From: Pseudomonadota bacterium
Lineage (GTDB): Bacteria > Pseudomonadota > Alphaproteobacteria > Rhizobiales > Devosiaceae
Assembly: GCA_023388175.1 (NCBI GenBank)
Contig: JAEWGT010000015.1
Coordinates: 62,001 to 126,000 of the forward strand
Length of the DNA: 64,000 bases
Direction of reading: 5' to 3'
Below are positions 8,769 to 16,814 of this stretch, piece by piece. The position numbers were made by a program, and so were the translations under genes. The first letter of the stretch is position 1. Each line of letters starts with the position of its first letter. The notes beneath the pieces were generated by a model that made no database searches, was not told where the DNA came from, and saw only the letters and a list, made by a program, of their open reading frames with translations.

Positions 8769-9046
8769 TATCGGGCTTTCTCAGTCGGTTATGGCGACAC
8801 AGTGCCATTCGAGGCCCGCTTTGACACCTCAAAATATGCCTTGCCTCGCAAGCGGATCGGCCCCTCGATTTGACGCTACGATCATATCTTGGAGCGCTGA
8901 ATACGCGCTCTGGCGCGCATTGTTGCACCCACTGCCTTCGCTCACTCACACATCCGTTCTGCATGCTAGGCACAAGGCTGTTTCCAGTGCCGGCGCATAT
9001 CTCCTGTGCGAAGTAACGGTAATGGTCACAAATCCGCAAAGGTTGA
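8769..9046. other. Intergenic region between arginase and lon
   Basis: This roughly 280-base stretch between divergent genes holds no convincing coding frame. It should contain the arginase promoter on the minus strand, but I cannot point to a definite -35/-10 pair. The lon heat-shock promoter follows directly. Confidence 0.4.
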
Positions 9047-9074
9047 CTTGCGGGCAGGGCGGTCCACCCTATTT
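9047..9074 (+). promoter_or_regulatory. Sigma-32 (RpoH) type promoter of lon
   Basis: CTTG at 9047-9050, a 17-base spacer, then CCTATTT at 9068-9074. This is an exact match to the alphaproteobacterial heat-shock pattern CTTG-N17/18-CYTATNT. It lies about 95 bases before the lon start, giving a leader of roughly 90 nucleotides that includes an inverted repeat GCCCA/TGGGC (9088-9092 and 9105-9109). Confidence 0.75.
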
Positions 9075-9169
9075 ATTAACCTGAATCGCCCAGCCTTTAA
9101 GGATTGGGCAGTCGCTAACGGGCGCGCCACCCAATTCCTCCCTCCGGTGCGCCTCGGAAAGGAAATGTG

Positions 9170-11596
9170 ATGTCGGAAGTTAGTTCCACCGGCGAAACCA
9201 GCCGGGACCGGGTCTATCCGGTTCTCCCCCTGCGCGACATCGTCGTCTTCCCCGGAATGATCGTGCCACTGTTTGTTGGCCGCGAAAAGTCGGTCAAGGC
9301 GCTTGAAGAGGTCATGCGCGACGACAAGCACATTCTCGTCGTGACCCAGAAAAATGCGCAGGACGACGATCCCGCACCCGATCAGATTTATCCTACCGGC
9401 ACTATCGCAACCGTGCTGCAATTGCTGAAATTGCCCGACGGCACCGTCAAGGTGCTGGTTGAAGGCCTGCATCGCGCCAATATCGATCGCTATCTGCAGA
9501 CAGAGGACTATTTCGAAGCCGAGGCCTCCGCGCTGCTGGAGCCGGAAGAGGATGCGACCGAAACCGAGGCACTGGCCCGTTCGGCGCAGTCGGAATTCGA
9601 AAACTACGTCAAGCTCAACAAGAAGATATCGGCTGAGGTCGTTGCTGCTGTCGGCCAGATCGAAAATGCGAGCAAGCTGGCCGATACCATTGCAAGCCAT
9701 CTCGTCATCAAGATTCCCGAAAAGGAAGATCTGCTGCTCACCATTTCGGTGATCGAGCGGCTCCAGAAGGTCATTGGCCTGATGGAAGGCGAAATCGGTG
9801 TCTTGCAGGTGGAGAAGCGCATCCGCTCCCGCGTCAAGCGGCAGATGGAGAAAACTCAGCGCGAGTATTATCTCAACGAGCAGATGAAGGCGATCCAGCG
9901 CGAGCTGGGCGACGGCGAGGAAGGTGCCAACGAAATCACCGAACTCGAAGAGCGTGTCGCCAAGACCAAGCTCAGTAAGGAAGCGCGCGCCAAGGCTGAT
10001 GCCGAGATCAAGAAGCTCAAGTCCATGAGCCCGATGTCAGCCGAAGCCACGGTTGTCCGTAACTATCTCGATACGCTTCTGGGTCTGCCCTGGGGAAAGA
10101 AGAGCAAGGTCAAGCGCGACTTGGCTCTGGCCGAGAAGGTGCTGGACGCGGATCATTATGGCCTCGAAAAGGTCAAGGAACGCATCCTTGAGTATCTGGC
10201 TGTGCAGGCTCGCACCGGCACGCTCAAAGGCCCGATCCTTTGCCTGGTTGGCCCTCCGGGCGTCGGCAAGACCTCGCTGGGCAAGTCAATTGCCAAGGCG
10301 ACCGGGCGTGAGTTCGTGCGCATGGCGCTCGGCGGCGTCCGTGATGAAGCCGAAATCCGTGGCCACCGCCGCACCTATATTGGCTCCATGCCCGGCAAGA
10401 TCGTGCAGTCGCTGAAAAAGGTCGGCAAGTCCAACCCGCTCTTTCTGCTCGACGAAATCGACAAGATGGGCCAGGACTTCCGTGGCGATCCATCTTCGGC
10501 CCTCCTGGAAGTGCTCGACCCGGAACAGAACAACACATTCGCTGACCACTATCTCGAAGTGGATTATGACCTCAGCGACGTGATGTTCGTGACCACATCG
10601 AACACGCTGAACATTCCCGGGCCCCTGATGGACCGCATGGAGATCATTCGCCTCTCGGGCTACACCGAAGAGGAGAAACATGCGATTGCCAAGCAGCACC
10701 TGATTCCCGAGACGACGAAGGAAAATGGCCTGGCTCACGGCGAGTTCAAGCTCTCCGACGAGATGCTGATGAAGGTCATTCGGGGCTATACCCGTGAGGC
10801 TGGCGTCCGCAATCTCAAGCGCGAGATCTCCAAGCTGATGCGCAAGGCGATCACCGATATCGTCCGCACCAAGGTGAAGTCGATCGAGATCGATGATGAG
10901 CGTCTGGCCAAGTATCTCGGCCCGGCAATCTTCAAGCATGGCGAGATCGAAGCGGAATCGCAGGTGGGTCTCGTGACAGGCCTCGCCTGGACCTCGGTCG
11001 GCGGTGAGCTGCTGACCATCGAAGGCGTGATGACGCCCGGAAAGGGCCGCATGTCGGTCACCGGCAACATCAAGGAAGTGATGAAGGAGTCGCTGACCGC
11101 TGCCACAGCCTATGTGAAGTCTCGCTCAATCGACTATGGCATCAAGCCGCCCATGTTCGATACGCGCGACATTCACGTGCATCTGCCCGAAGGCGCGACG
11201 CCCAAGGATGGCCCCTCGGCCGGCATCGGCCTTGCAACGGCCATCGTCTCGGTGATGACCGGTATTCCCGTGCGCAACGATGTTGCCATGACCGGCGAAA
11301 TCACGCTGCGGGGTCGAGTCCTTCCGATCGGAGGCCTCAAGGAAAAGCTCCTTGCGGCTCTGCGCGGCGGCATCAAGACCGTGCTCATTCCTGAAGAGAA
11401 TGTCCGCGATCTCCAGGAGATTCCGGACATCGTGAAGGAAGGCATGGAAATCGTGCCCGTCAGTCGGATGGATCAGGTTATCGAACGAGCCCTTGTGCGC
11501 AAGCCCGAGCCCATCGAATGGGACTTCGACGCCGAGCCGGCCGTTGCGGCCAAGGTCGATGCGACGGACGACAGCGCAGCCAGCATCACGCATTAA
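9170..11596 (+). CDS. lon: ATP-dependent protease Lon (LonA)
   Basis: The 808-residue hexameric AAA+ protease degrades misfolded and short-lived regulatory proteins. Order of domains: N-terminal substrate-binding domain (YPVLPLRDIVVFPGM), helical linker, AAA+ module with Walker A GPPGVGKT at about 361-368, and C-terminal protease domain with catalytic Ser683 (PKDGPSAG) and Lys726 (GLKEKLLAA). The ATG at 9170 follows AAAGGA with six-base spacing; a GTG one codon upstream is a less likely start. A sigma-32 promoter precedes it and a strong terminator follows, so it is probably a single-gene heat-shock unit. Confidence 0.97.
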   Translation: MSEVSSTGETSRDRVYPVLPLRDIVVFPGMIVPLFVGREKSVKALEEVMRDDKHILVVTQKNAQDDDPAPDQIYPTGTIATVLQLLKLPDGTVKVLVEGLHRANIDRYLQTEDYFEAEASALLEPEEDATETEALARSAQSEFENYVKLNKKISAEVVAAVGQIENASKLADTIASHLVIKIPEKEDLLLTISVIERLQKVIGLMEGEIGVLQVEKRIRSRVKRQMEKTQREYYLNEQMKAIQRELGDGEEGANEITELEERVAKTKLSKEARAKADAEIKKLKSMSPMSAEATVVRNYLDTLLGLPWGKKSKVKRDLALAEKVLDADHYGLEKVKERILEYLAVQARTGTLKGPILCLVGPPGVGKTSLGKSIAKATGREFVRMALGGVRDEAEIRGHRRTYIGSMPGKIVQSLKKVGKSNPLFLLDEIDKMGQDFRGDPSSALLEVLDPEQNNTFADHYLEVDYDLSDVMFVTTSNTLNIPGPLMDRMEIIRLSGYTEEEKHAIAKQHLIPETTKENGLAHGEFKLSDEMLMKVIRGYTREAGVRNLKREISKLMRKAITDIVRTKVKSIEIDDERLAKYLGPAIFKHGEIEAESQVGLVTGLAWTSVGGELLTIEGVMTPGKGRMSVTGNIKEVMKESLTAATAYVKSRSIDYGIKPPMFDTRDIHVHLPEGATPKDGPSAGIGLATAIVSVMTGIPVRNDVAMTGEITLRGRVLPIGGLKEKLLAALRGGIKTVLIPEENVRDLQEIPDIVKEGMEIVPVSRMDQVIERALVRKPEPIEWDFDAEPAVAAKVDATDDSAASITH

Positions 11597-11618
11597 AGCG
11601 CCTGTAATACAATGAAAG

Positions 11619-11648
11619 ATGGCGGTCCTGAAGGGCCGCCATTTTTTT
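11619..11648 (+). terminator. Rho-independent terminator of lon
   Basis: ATGGCGGTCC (11619-11628) pairs with GGGCCGCCAT (11633-11642) across a TGAA loop, with one G-U pair, and runs into seven Ts. Confidence 0.92.
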
Positions 11649-11701
11649 CGTCTGCCCACCAAGCTCTGCCCGGGAAGGGTGTTTAGGGAAACGGCTGGTC
11701 C

Positions 11702-13756
11702 TCAGCGCGGTCTTGGAGCGTCGACAAGATCGGCTTCCGCCGCCTCTTCCGGCAGGGCGAGGGTTTTCAGGGTCGCGCGCGGCACGAAGACATGCTCGAC
11801 GCCGATCCAGGACGGCACATATTTGCCGCGATGCAGCCAGAACGTTTCGCCGCACGCCTTGCGCGCCATGTCCACCATGGCGTGCATCTGCTCGACATTG
11901 CGCGAGGTCATCTCAACCCAGACAAATCCGCGTCCAGTCGATGGCTGACGGGTGAACCGAACGCCAATACCCTGGCCCGGGGTTAGCTGCATTTCCGGCA
12001 ATTTCTCGCGCAGGCGCGCGATGAAGGATGCGGCACAGGCATCGGGCACGCAGACTTCCATGTTGCGCACCCGTCGCCGTGCGTCACGGAACAGCTTGCC
12101 GACCAATTGTTTGGCAGGCACGCCGTGCCAGGGCGCCAGCACCTGGTCCGAGCGGCCGACAATACGCAGACGCCCGCGCAGCCGCAGCGACAGCAGGAGT
12201 TTCTGCATGGCCGCAGGCGAACCCCGCATCGGCGCGAATGGACCGCGATCTCTCGGGTGGTCATCAGCGAGCGGGTTGACGTTATAGACCATCATCTCCT
12301 TGCTGCGCGGATACCAGTGCACAGTCGTGCTAAGATTGGCGAGATAGCCGCCATTCACGTAGGATTCGAGGGCGGTGTCGGGATGCCACTCGATGACATT
12401 CGCGAGTTGGTAATTGGGCCGGCATCGAAACGTCACCTCCGTGACGACGATGCCATTGCCCTCACGGAGCCTGTCCCATTGCGCCTCATCGCGCTCGGAA
12501 TACCGTTCCTCGCCATCCCGGTCCACATAGCGAATGGCGGTGATCAGGTCATAGATCGAGATGAACTCGCTGCTGCTGCCATGGACCTCGGCAAAGAAAC
12601 AGGCGCCTGCGGAAATGTCGACAAATTCCGGCAGTGTGCCCAGGGTCATGTTCTGCGGCGCCAGAAAGTCGAGCATGGCCCGCAGCGTCGTACCGGCGCG
12701 TACCGTCAACAGGTCAGCCTCAAGGCTAACGACGCCGGAATAGTGCTCCATCACCAGTTGGTCGCTCGTCAGCTTGTCGTTGAACCACAGGAAATAGCCC
12801 CGCCCAATGGCATGATAGGGTTTTCCGCTGCGAACGACCGCGCGAATGTCGTCGAGCGAGCGAGCATCCACCACGCGCGCGGGCGGCTCGAAGAAGTCCG
12901 CCAGTTGGCGATTGGTAGCGACACCGCTGAGCCGCCGCACCTTTTCAGAATCCACGCGCACATCATGAGCGAAGAACCAGAGTGTCGACGGAATGGCCCG
13001 TGCAGCTGCGCCCGAAAGCCAGTTCGGCGCAAAAAACATTGGTCGCTGTGCGAGGCTGGCGGCGTGTCTGAAATAGTCGTCCGAGCTGACGTCGAGATCA
13101 CCCAGATTGACGACCTCGTTCTTGACGCCGCTCTCGATGAGTTTCAGCAATTGGTTGCTGAGGTCCTCTACGTGGATAAGATTGATGGTGCGCCCTTTGA
13201 GCCCGAAGGGAGCCATGCGCATGGCGGCGACAATCCCGCTTGACCATTGCATGTTGGGGCCCATCACCACAGTGGGGCGAACGATCAGATAGTCGATGCC
13301 TTTTTCCTTGCAGACGGCAATGACCCGCTCTTCTTCGATGAGCTTCAGGCGGGTGTAGTTGTCGAGGCCGGGACGGTCGGCGAGTTCGGCGTCTTCTCCC
13401 TGCACAGGGTGCTGGACGGGATCGAGTGCGGCATAGACGACCTGCGAGCTGAAATAGACGAAAAGCCGGCATGTCTCGGGTTGGATCAGGGTGAGCAGCG
13501 CTTCGGTTACCTCGCGGTTGGCAGCGATGAACTCCCGGCCGCGTGCCTTGGTGTTAAGCGCGGCATGCACGACGACATCAGCGCCGTTCACGGCCTGAGC
13601 CAGGCTTTCGCTATCCTGGAATCGGACGGCTTCCACCCCGGCTGGCAGGTGCTGGGGCAGGGTGCGATAGACCGCGCTTACGGGATGATCGTTTGAAAAC
13701 GTCTTCACCAATTGGCGGCCGATTCCGCCCCCCGCTCCAATCAGGCATATCTTCAC
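11702..13756 (-). CDS. Fusion of an NAD(P)-dependent SDR/epimerase domain and an FAD-linked oxidase domain
   Basis: A 684-residue two-domain protein. Residues 1-290 form an extended SDR/epimerase: the nucleotide loop GAGGGIGRQL is at 7-16 and the catalytic Y134-x3-K138 lies in DNYTRLKLIEE. Residues 291-684 resemble the FAD_binding_4 (PCMH/lactone-oxidase-like) fold: VVDARSLDDIRAVV, HAIGRG, LLTVRAGTTLRAMLDFL, ISAGA and VHGSS, followed by a long C-terminal cap domain. The usual GGGHS flavin loop reads GRGYFLWF, so a covalent His at that place is absent. The product is unknown; coupling reduction and oxidation on a sugar, lipid or sterol-like substrate is an inference. It lies 69 bases after a glycosyltransferase on the same strand. 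Confidence 0.75.
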   Translation of the reverse strand: MKICLIGAGGGIGRQLVKTFSNDHPVSAVYRTLPQHLPAGVEAVRFQDSESLAQAVNGADVVVHAALNTKARGREFIAANREVTEALLTLIQPETCRLFVYFSSQVVYAALDPVQHPVQGEDAELADRPGLDNYTRLKLIEEERVIAVCKEKGIDYLIVRPTVVMGPNMQWSSGIVAAMRMAPFGLKGRTINLIHVEDLSNQLLKLIESGVKNEVVNLGDLDVSSDDYFRHAASLAQRPMFFAPNWLSGAAARAIPSTLWFFAHDVRVDSEKVRRLSGVATNRQLADFFEPPARVVDARSLDDIRAVVRSGKPYHAIGRGYFLWFNDKLTSDQLVMEHYSGVVSLEADLLTVRAGTTLRAMLDFLAPQNMTLGTLPEFVDISAGACFFAEVHGSSSEFISIYDLITAIRYVDRDGEERYSERDEAQWDRLREGNGIVVTEVTFRCRPNYQLANVIEWHPDTALESYVNGGYLANLSTTVHWYPRSKEMMVYNVNPLADDHPRDRGPFAPMRGSPAAMQKLLLSLRLRGRLRIVGRSDQVLAPWHGVPAKQLVGKLFRDARRRVRNMEVCVPDACAASFIARLREKLPEMQLTPGQGIGVRFTRQPSTGRGFVWVEMTSRNVEQMHAMVDMARKACGETFWLHRGKYVPSWIGVEHVFVPRATLKTLALPEEAAEADLVDAPRPR

Positions 13757-13825
13757 CGCTTCATCCCCTTTGGTCTTGCATATGGCCCGCGCTTTCTTCG
13801 CAAGACCGTGTCGGCCAGGGCCGGT

Positions 13826-15115
13826 TCAGGTGGTGACGGGAAATCGACGGGAGCCGGCCTTGGCTGCGTCGATTGTCGCCTCGATGAAATTGACTGCGGT
13901 GGCCAGGCCGTCTTCTTCGGAAAGGATGTTTCCGATGGACTTCGCGTTGGTCGCCATTGTCTTGTTGGTGGTCAATTCATGCAGTGCGTCCGCCAGAATG
14001 TCTGGCGTCAGCGCACGCAGCCGAACAGGGGCAGGACCGCAGCCGAGCGCGCGCACCCGGCGGCCCCAATAGCGCTGGTCATAGGCCTGCGGCAGCGTGA
14101 ATGTTGGCTTGCCGGCACGCAGCCCAGCGGCGGTCGTGCCCGCTCCGCCGTGATGCACTACGGCGCCCACCAACGGAAACAGCTTGTCATGCGGCGCTTC
14201 GGAAACGGCAAAGACCGTTTCGGGCAGGTCAGAGGCGTTAATGCCGCCCCAGCCCCGCGAAACGATGGCGCGGCCGCCCCATTTCTCCAGGGCGGACTTC
14301 AGCAATTGGGTATTTCTCTCCGCGCCGAACGGCATGGAGCCAAAGCCGATATAGACTGGCGGTGGTCCCGCATCGAGAAAACGCTGCAATTCAGGGGAGG
14401 GAGCCCAGTCGCTGGTGTCGTCGAGGAACCAGAAGCCGGTCACCACTGCCGTCTGCGGCCAGTCGCGCGGCCGCGGCGACACCACAGATGAGAAATTGTA
14501 GAGCGTCGGCAGGTTATTGCCGAGGCTGTCCTTGAAGATGCCACCACGCTTGCGTGGCCCCAGCCCCATCAATTCCTTGCGTACTCTATCGCGCGGCAGG
14601 TCATAATAGCCCTGCTGAATGTTCATCGCGATATAGCTGAGCTTGTTGAAGGTGGGTCCGAGATCGGGGACTTCATAGGCACAGACCGGAAATTCCCGGG
14701 TCGGGTTCAGCGGCTGCATCGCCGTCATGATGACGGGAATGTTCAACGCCTCGGCGATGTCGATGCCGAAGCTGGTATTGATGTTGACGACGATGGCATC
14801 GGCGCCCTGAGACATGGCCCATGAGTTGCGGGCAGCGCGTTCCACGAGGGCCTGACCCTCCCGCAGCAATTGGGGGAGGTGATGAATCTTCATCTGACTG
14901 ATCGCATTGTCGAAACGCGATTCCTGCAGCCAGTCCTGCATGTTGGTGCCGAGATTCTTGAACTCGATGCCGTGCGAAACAATCAGGTCTTCAAAATCGG
15001 CATTGGCACCGAGAACCACGTCATATCCATTCCGGCTCAACTCGATGGCGAGCGCCAGATAGGGCCTGACATCGCCGGCTGTGCCGATGGTAGCGATTGC
15101 GACGCGTTTTCTCAT
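13826..15115 (-). CDS. Glycosyltransferase, GT1/GT28 type, sterol-glucosyltransferase-like
   Basis: The 429-residue enzyme has a GT-B fold signature. The N-terminus VAIATIGTAGDVRPYLALA matches the acceptor-domain start of the UGT80/Atg26 and macrolide-glycosyltransferase group. The C-terminal donor-binding block HHGGAGTTAAGLRAGKP is followed by DQRYWGRRV, close to the DQ-x-FWG of sterol/lipid glucosyltransferases. It likely moves a sugar from a nucleotide donor to a hydrophobic acceptor; the acceptor is unknown. The ATG at 15115 has GGGAAGG immediately upstream, so I did not use the longer frame to 15178. It probably forms a two-gene unit with the fusion gene. Confidence 0.82.
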   Translation of the reverse strand: MRKRVAIATIGTAGDVRPYLALAIELSRNGYDVVLGANADFEDLIVSHGIEFKNLGTNMQDWLQESRFDNAISQMKIHHLPQLLREGQALVERAARNSWAMSQGADAIVVNINTSFGIDIAEALNIPVIMTAMQPLNPTREFPVCAYEVPDLGPTFNKLSYIAMNIQQGYYDLPRDRVRKELMGLGPRKRGGIFKDSLGNNLPTLYNFSSVVSPRPRDWPQTAVVTGFWFLDDTSDWAPSPELQRFLDAGPPPVYIGFGSMPFGAERNTQLLKSALEKWGGRAIVSRGWGGINASDLPETVFAVSEAPHDKLFPLVGAVVHHGGAGTTAAGLRAGKPTFTLPQAYDQRYWGRRVRALGCGPAPVRLRALTPDILADALHELTTNKTMATNAKSIGNILSEEDGLATAVNFIEATIDAAKAGSRRFPVTT

Positions 15116-15261
15116 GCACCTTCCCGACGTAATTTCTGCGGCTCTGCCGGCACCCAACATGTAGGGGCGCGATGGCATTTACAAGGTAACCGGAAGAACA
15201 TATTAAGTCGGTAGCCGCGCTCGACCGTGGTACCAGAAGACATTTCTCAAGGGCAAGAGAC

Positions 15262-15357
15262 ATGGCGTCTCCGATGGCAATTGCAGGGTTTGGAGCATCG
15301 CTCGCCGGCAATACGGCGCTCGCCCGCGTGGCCGCAGCTGCGGCGAACGCCAGCTAG
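15262..15357 (+). CDS. Possible Ala-rich 31-residue small protein or leader peptide upstream of alaC
   Basis: A 31-codon frame starts at an ATG with AAGGG about eight bases upstream. Thirteen of 31 residues are alanine, including a run of five (codons 24-28). The stop codon abuts a perfect stem-loop. It sits 180 bases before alaC, whose product makes alanine. No database match is claimed. It may be an attenuation leader, an ordinary small gene, or chance; the ribosome-binding site and the hairpin are the main arguments for expression. Confidence 0.4.
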   Translation: MASPMAIAGFGASLAGNTALARVAAAAANAS

Positions 15358-15392
15358 CTCTTCCCTAAGGCCACAGGGTGGCCGGGAAGAGC
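15357..15392 (+). promoter_or_regulatory. Perfect stem-loop abutting the Ala-rich small ORF
   Basis: GCTCTTCCC (15357-15365) pairs with GGGAAGAGC (15384-15392), and inside it GGCCAC (15369-15374) pairs with GTGGCC (15378-15383). There is no T-run after it, so it is not a plain intrinsic terminator. The first base is the last base of the small ORF stop codon. Confidence 0.6.
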
Positions 15393-15423
15393 CGAATATC
15401 GCTGTTCACGCCGCAAGCCGGGC

Positions 15424-15524
15424 GTTTTAACCCGCTTAAAACCATAATTCCGCGATAATCAGCGTCTCTTTGCGAGATGCGGCGCATCTGGGCGCGTCGC
15501 GGCACTTTGAAGTCCCTTGGGACT
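15424..15524 (+). promoter_or_regulatory. Three short inverted repeats in the alaC leader
   Basis: Three perfect inverted repeats follow each other: GTTTTAA/TTAAAAC (15424-15430 and 15436-15442), AGATGC/GCATCT (15475-15480 and 15484-15489) and AGTCCC/GGGACT (15511-15516 and 15519-15524). The last lies just before the TGAGGAAA ribosome-binding site of alaC. They could be an operator or leader RNA structure. Confidence 0.4.
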
Positions 15525-15536
15525 GTTGAGGAAATC

Positions 15537-16760
15537 ATGAGCAACGACTTCCACCGCATCCGTCGTCTTCCCCCTTACGTGTTCGCCCATATCGACCCGA
15601 TCAAGGCCAGGCTGCGCGCTGACGGCGTGGACATTATCGACCTGGGCATGGGCAATCCCGATATGCCGACGCCGGAGCACATCGTCGCCAAGCTGCAGGA
15701 GACGGTGAAGGATGGGCGCACCCATCGCTATTCGACGTCGCGTGGCATCCCGGGTCTGCGCAAGGCCCAGGCAAGCTATTATGGCCGCCGCTTTGGCGTG
15801 AAGCTCAATCCCGATACGCAGGTCGTGGCAACGCTCGGCTCCAAGGAAGGCTTTGCCAACATGGCTTCGGCCATTACCGCGCCCGGCGACGTCGTGCTGG
15901 TGCCCAACCCGACCTATCCCATCCATTCCTTCGGCTTCATCATGTCGGGCGGCGTCGTCCGCTCCATGCCCGCCGATCCGAATGAAGACTTCATGCGTTC
16001 GCTCGATCGCGCCGTGCGCCACTCGATTCCAAAGCCCATCGCGCTGGTGCTGAACTACCCCGCCAACCCGACCGCCTACACAGCCGACCTCGATTTTTAC
16101 ACCGAGGTGGTCAAGTATTGTAAGGCGAACGACATCTTCATCCTTTCGGATCTCGCGTATTCCGAGATCTATTTCGATGAAGATGCGCCACCGCCGTCCG
16201 TGCTGCAGGTGCCCGGCGCCATCGACATCACCGTCGAATTCACCTCCATGTCGAAGACGTATTCCATGCCGGGCTGGCGTGTCGGCTTTGCAGTGGGCAA
16301 TGAGCGGCTGATCGCGGCATTGGCGCGGGTGAAATCCTACCTGGATTACGGCGCCTTTACTCCAATCCAGGTCGCCGCAGTTGCCGCTCTCAACGGCTCT
16401 GACGATGTGATCTCCGAAGTGCGTCAGGTGTATAAGAACCGCCGCGACGTGATGGTGGAAAGCTTTGGACGTGCCGGTTGGGACATTCCGGTGCCGAAGG
16501 CAACCATGTTTGCCTGGGCGCCGATCCCCGCCCAGTTCGCCCATCTCGGCTCATTGGAATTTGCCAAGCTGCTCATTCAGGAAACGGGTGTCGGCGTGGC
16601 GCCCGGCGTCGGCTTTGGCGAATATGGTGATCAGTATATCCGCCTGGCCTTCGTCGAAAACGAACACCGCATCCGGCAGGCTGCCCGTAACGTCAAGAAA
16701 CTGCTTGGCGGCAAGGGCGGGCAGGGCAACGTGGTGCCGCTGGCCACCGCGGCCAAGTAA
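15537..16760 (+). CDS. alaC: Alanine-synthesising aminotransferase AlaC
   Basis: The 407-residue PLP-dependent class I aminotransferase closely follows the E. coli AlaC pattern: RRLPPYVFAHI at the start, DLGMGNPDMPTPEHIV, TLGSKEGFANM, YPANPTAYT and the PLP-lysine loop SMSKTYSMPGWRVGF. AlaC transfers the amino group from glutamate to pyruvate to make alanine. Relatives are often labelled LL-diaminopimelate aminotransferase, so substrate breadth is possible. GAGGAAA lies before the ATG at 15537. In related genomes it commonly sits beside hom; here rlmC and an inserted block follow instead. Confidence 0.88.
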   Translation: MSNDFHRIRRLPPYVFAHIDPIKARLRADGVDIIDLGMGNPDMPTPEHIVAKLQETVKDGRTHRYSTSRGIPGLRKAQASYYGRRFGVKLNPDTQVVATLGSKEGFANMASAITAPGDVVLVPNPTYPIHSFGFIMSGGVVRSMPADPNEDFMRSLDRAVRHSIPKPIALVLNYPANPTAYTADLDFYTEVVKYCKANDIFILSDLAYSEIYFDEDAPPPSVLQVPGAIDITVEFTSMSKTYSMPGWRVGFAVGNERLIAALARVKSYLDYGAFTPIQVAAVAALNGSDDVISEVRQVYKNRRDVMVESFGRAGWDIPVPKATMFAWAPIPAQFAHLGSLEFAKLLIQETGVGVAPGVGFGEYGDQYIRLAFVENEHRIRQAARNVKKLLGGKGGQGNVVPLATAAK

Positions 16761-16814
16761 TTCCGATCAATGGGGGCGGCGCTGCTGCCTCCTGTCTTTC
16801 CAGAGGATAGCGGC

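Noticed and set aside
15021..15430. Longer overlapping frames on both strands around the alaC leader
   Set aside because: They lack ribosome-binding sites and any protein-like composition; only the 31-codon Ala-rich frame has supporting signals.
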